A stretch of 64,000 bases of DNA from assembly GCA_018697195.1 (NCBI GenBank), contig JAGMWU010000098.1, positions 62,001 to 126,000 of the forward strand. The letters run 5' to 3'. The notes under the pieces are model-generated. The model searched no databases. It saw nothing but the letters and a program-made list of their open reading frames with translations, and was not told the origin of the DNA. Each line of letters opens with the position of its first letter. The stretch's first letter is position 1. Positions 63,738-64,000 of the stretch are shown one piece after another. Both the position numbers and the translations under genes were made by a program. This DNA comes from Certhia americana (taxonomy: Eukaryota > Chordata > Aves > Passeriformes > Certhiidae).

Positions 63738-64000
63738 AAAATAAAAATTTTAAGAGGTTTTGTTTAGACTGCTGAATCTTTCTAGGTATTTAAGTATCCA
63801 AATTGTTAACCTAGTAAGTAATTTCTTTCCCTTATGTTGGGTGGTGCTGTCATGGATTGAGCATATCCTCCTCTGACTACTGCTGGAATTAGCCATTCTG
63901 AGCACTACATAAAAGTTGAATCTCTGGCGTAATTAATTTTTCTTCCTCATATTTTGAGGAAGAGCCATAGGAGGAGACTGCATTTTGTACGTTCTGTTGA

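Larger units (their letters stand above)
62357..64000 (+). other. MARCHF7: MARCHF7 intron 10, truncated by window end
   Basis: No exon for the expected acidic C-terminus was found. It contains pyrimidine tracts, a GT microsatellite and a short AT repeat. Confidence 0.7.

Noticed and set aside
1..64000. CRISPR arrays, bacterial operons, tRNA or rRNA genes
   Set aside because: None seen; the window is vertebrate nuclear DNA and no cloverleaf or rRNA sequence was recognised by eye.

Overview
The window looks like vertebrate nuclear DNA, most likely from a songbird. It is AT-rich with large introns and CpG-island promoters. It carries decayed CR1 LINE 3' ends and several long terminal repeats whose sequence I recognise as bird/passerine endogenous-retrovirus types. 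The one confidently identified gene is MARCHF7 (MARCH7, axotrophin), a RING-CH E3 ubiquitin ligase on the + strand. Its CpG-island promoter and noncoding exon 1 lie near 40.5-40.7 kb. Nine coding exons run from 46,087 to 62,356, and the short last coding exon lies beyond the right edge. The species call is an inference from repeat families, not from a species-specific gene.

Layout. 1-9,251: a segment of about 4.5 kb present twice in direct orientation around a 100-N gap. The copies differ mainly by single-base indels, so this is probably a false assembly duplication of one locus built from noisy long reads. Each copy contains the same GC-rich CpG island with cAMP-response elements; by conserved gene order this is probably the promoter end of leftward-transcribed BAZ2B. 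9,252-40,300: a gene-poor spacer. It holds a 1.6 kb LTR-like element with unidentified small ORFs (11.8-13.4 kb), a GC-rich block with a 10-copy 31/32-bp minisatellite (17.8-18.5 kb) and a well-formed orphan exon just downstream (19.02 kb). It also holds three further LTR pieces, CR1 fragments and several microsatellites. 40,300-64,000: MARCHF7, with CR1 and LTR insertions in its introns and a second 100-N gap inside its largest coding exon.

How the parts fit: apart from MARCHF7 and the inferred BAZ2B promoter no established gene is visible. The two would be divergently transcribed from CpG islands about 37 kb apart (less after collapse of the duplication). Points worth a second look are an in-frame 53-codon MARCHF7 exon absent from the human canonical protein as I remember it, the frame-breaking gap in exon 6, the orphan exon next to a GC-rich block, the unidentified ORFs in the 11.8-13.4 kb element, and a 55-bp repeat pair on either side of the MARCHF7 promoter. 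I found no evidence of an undescribed multi-gene system.
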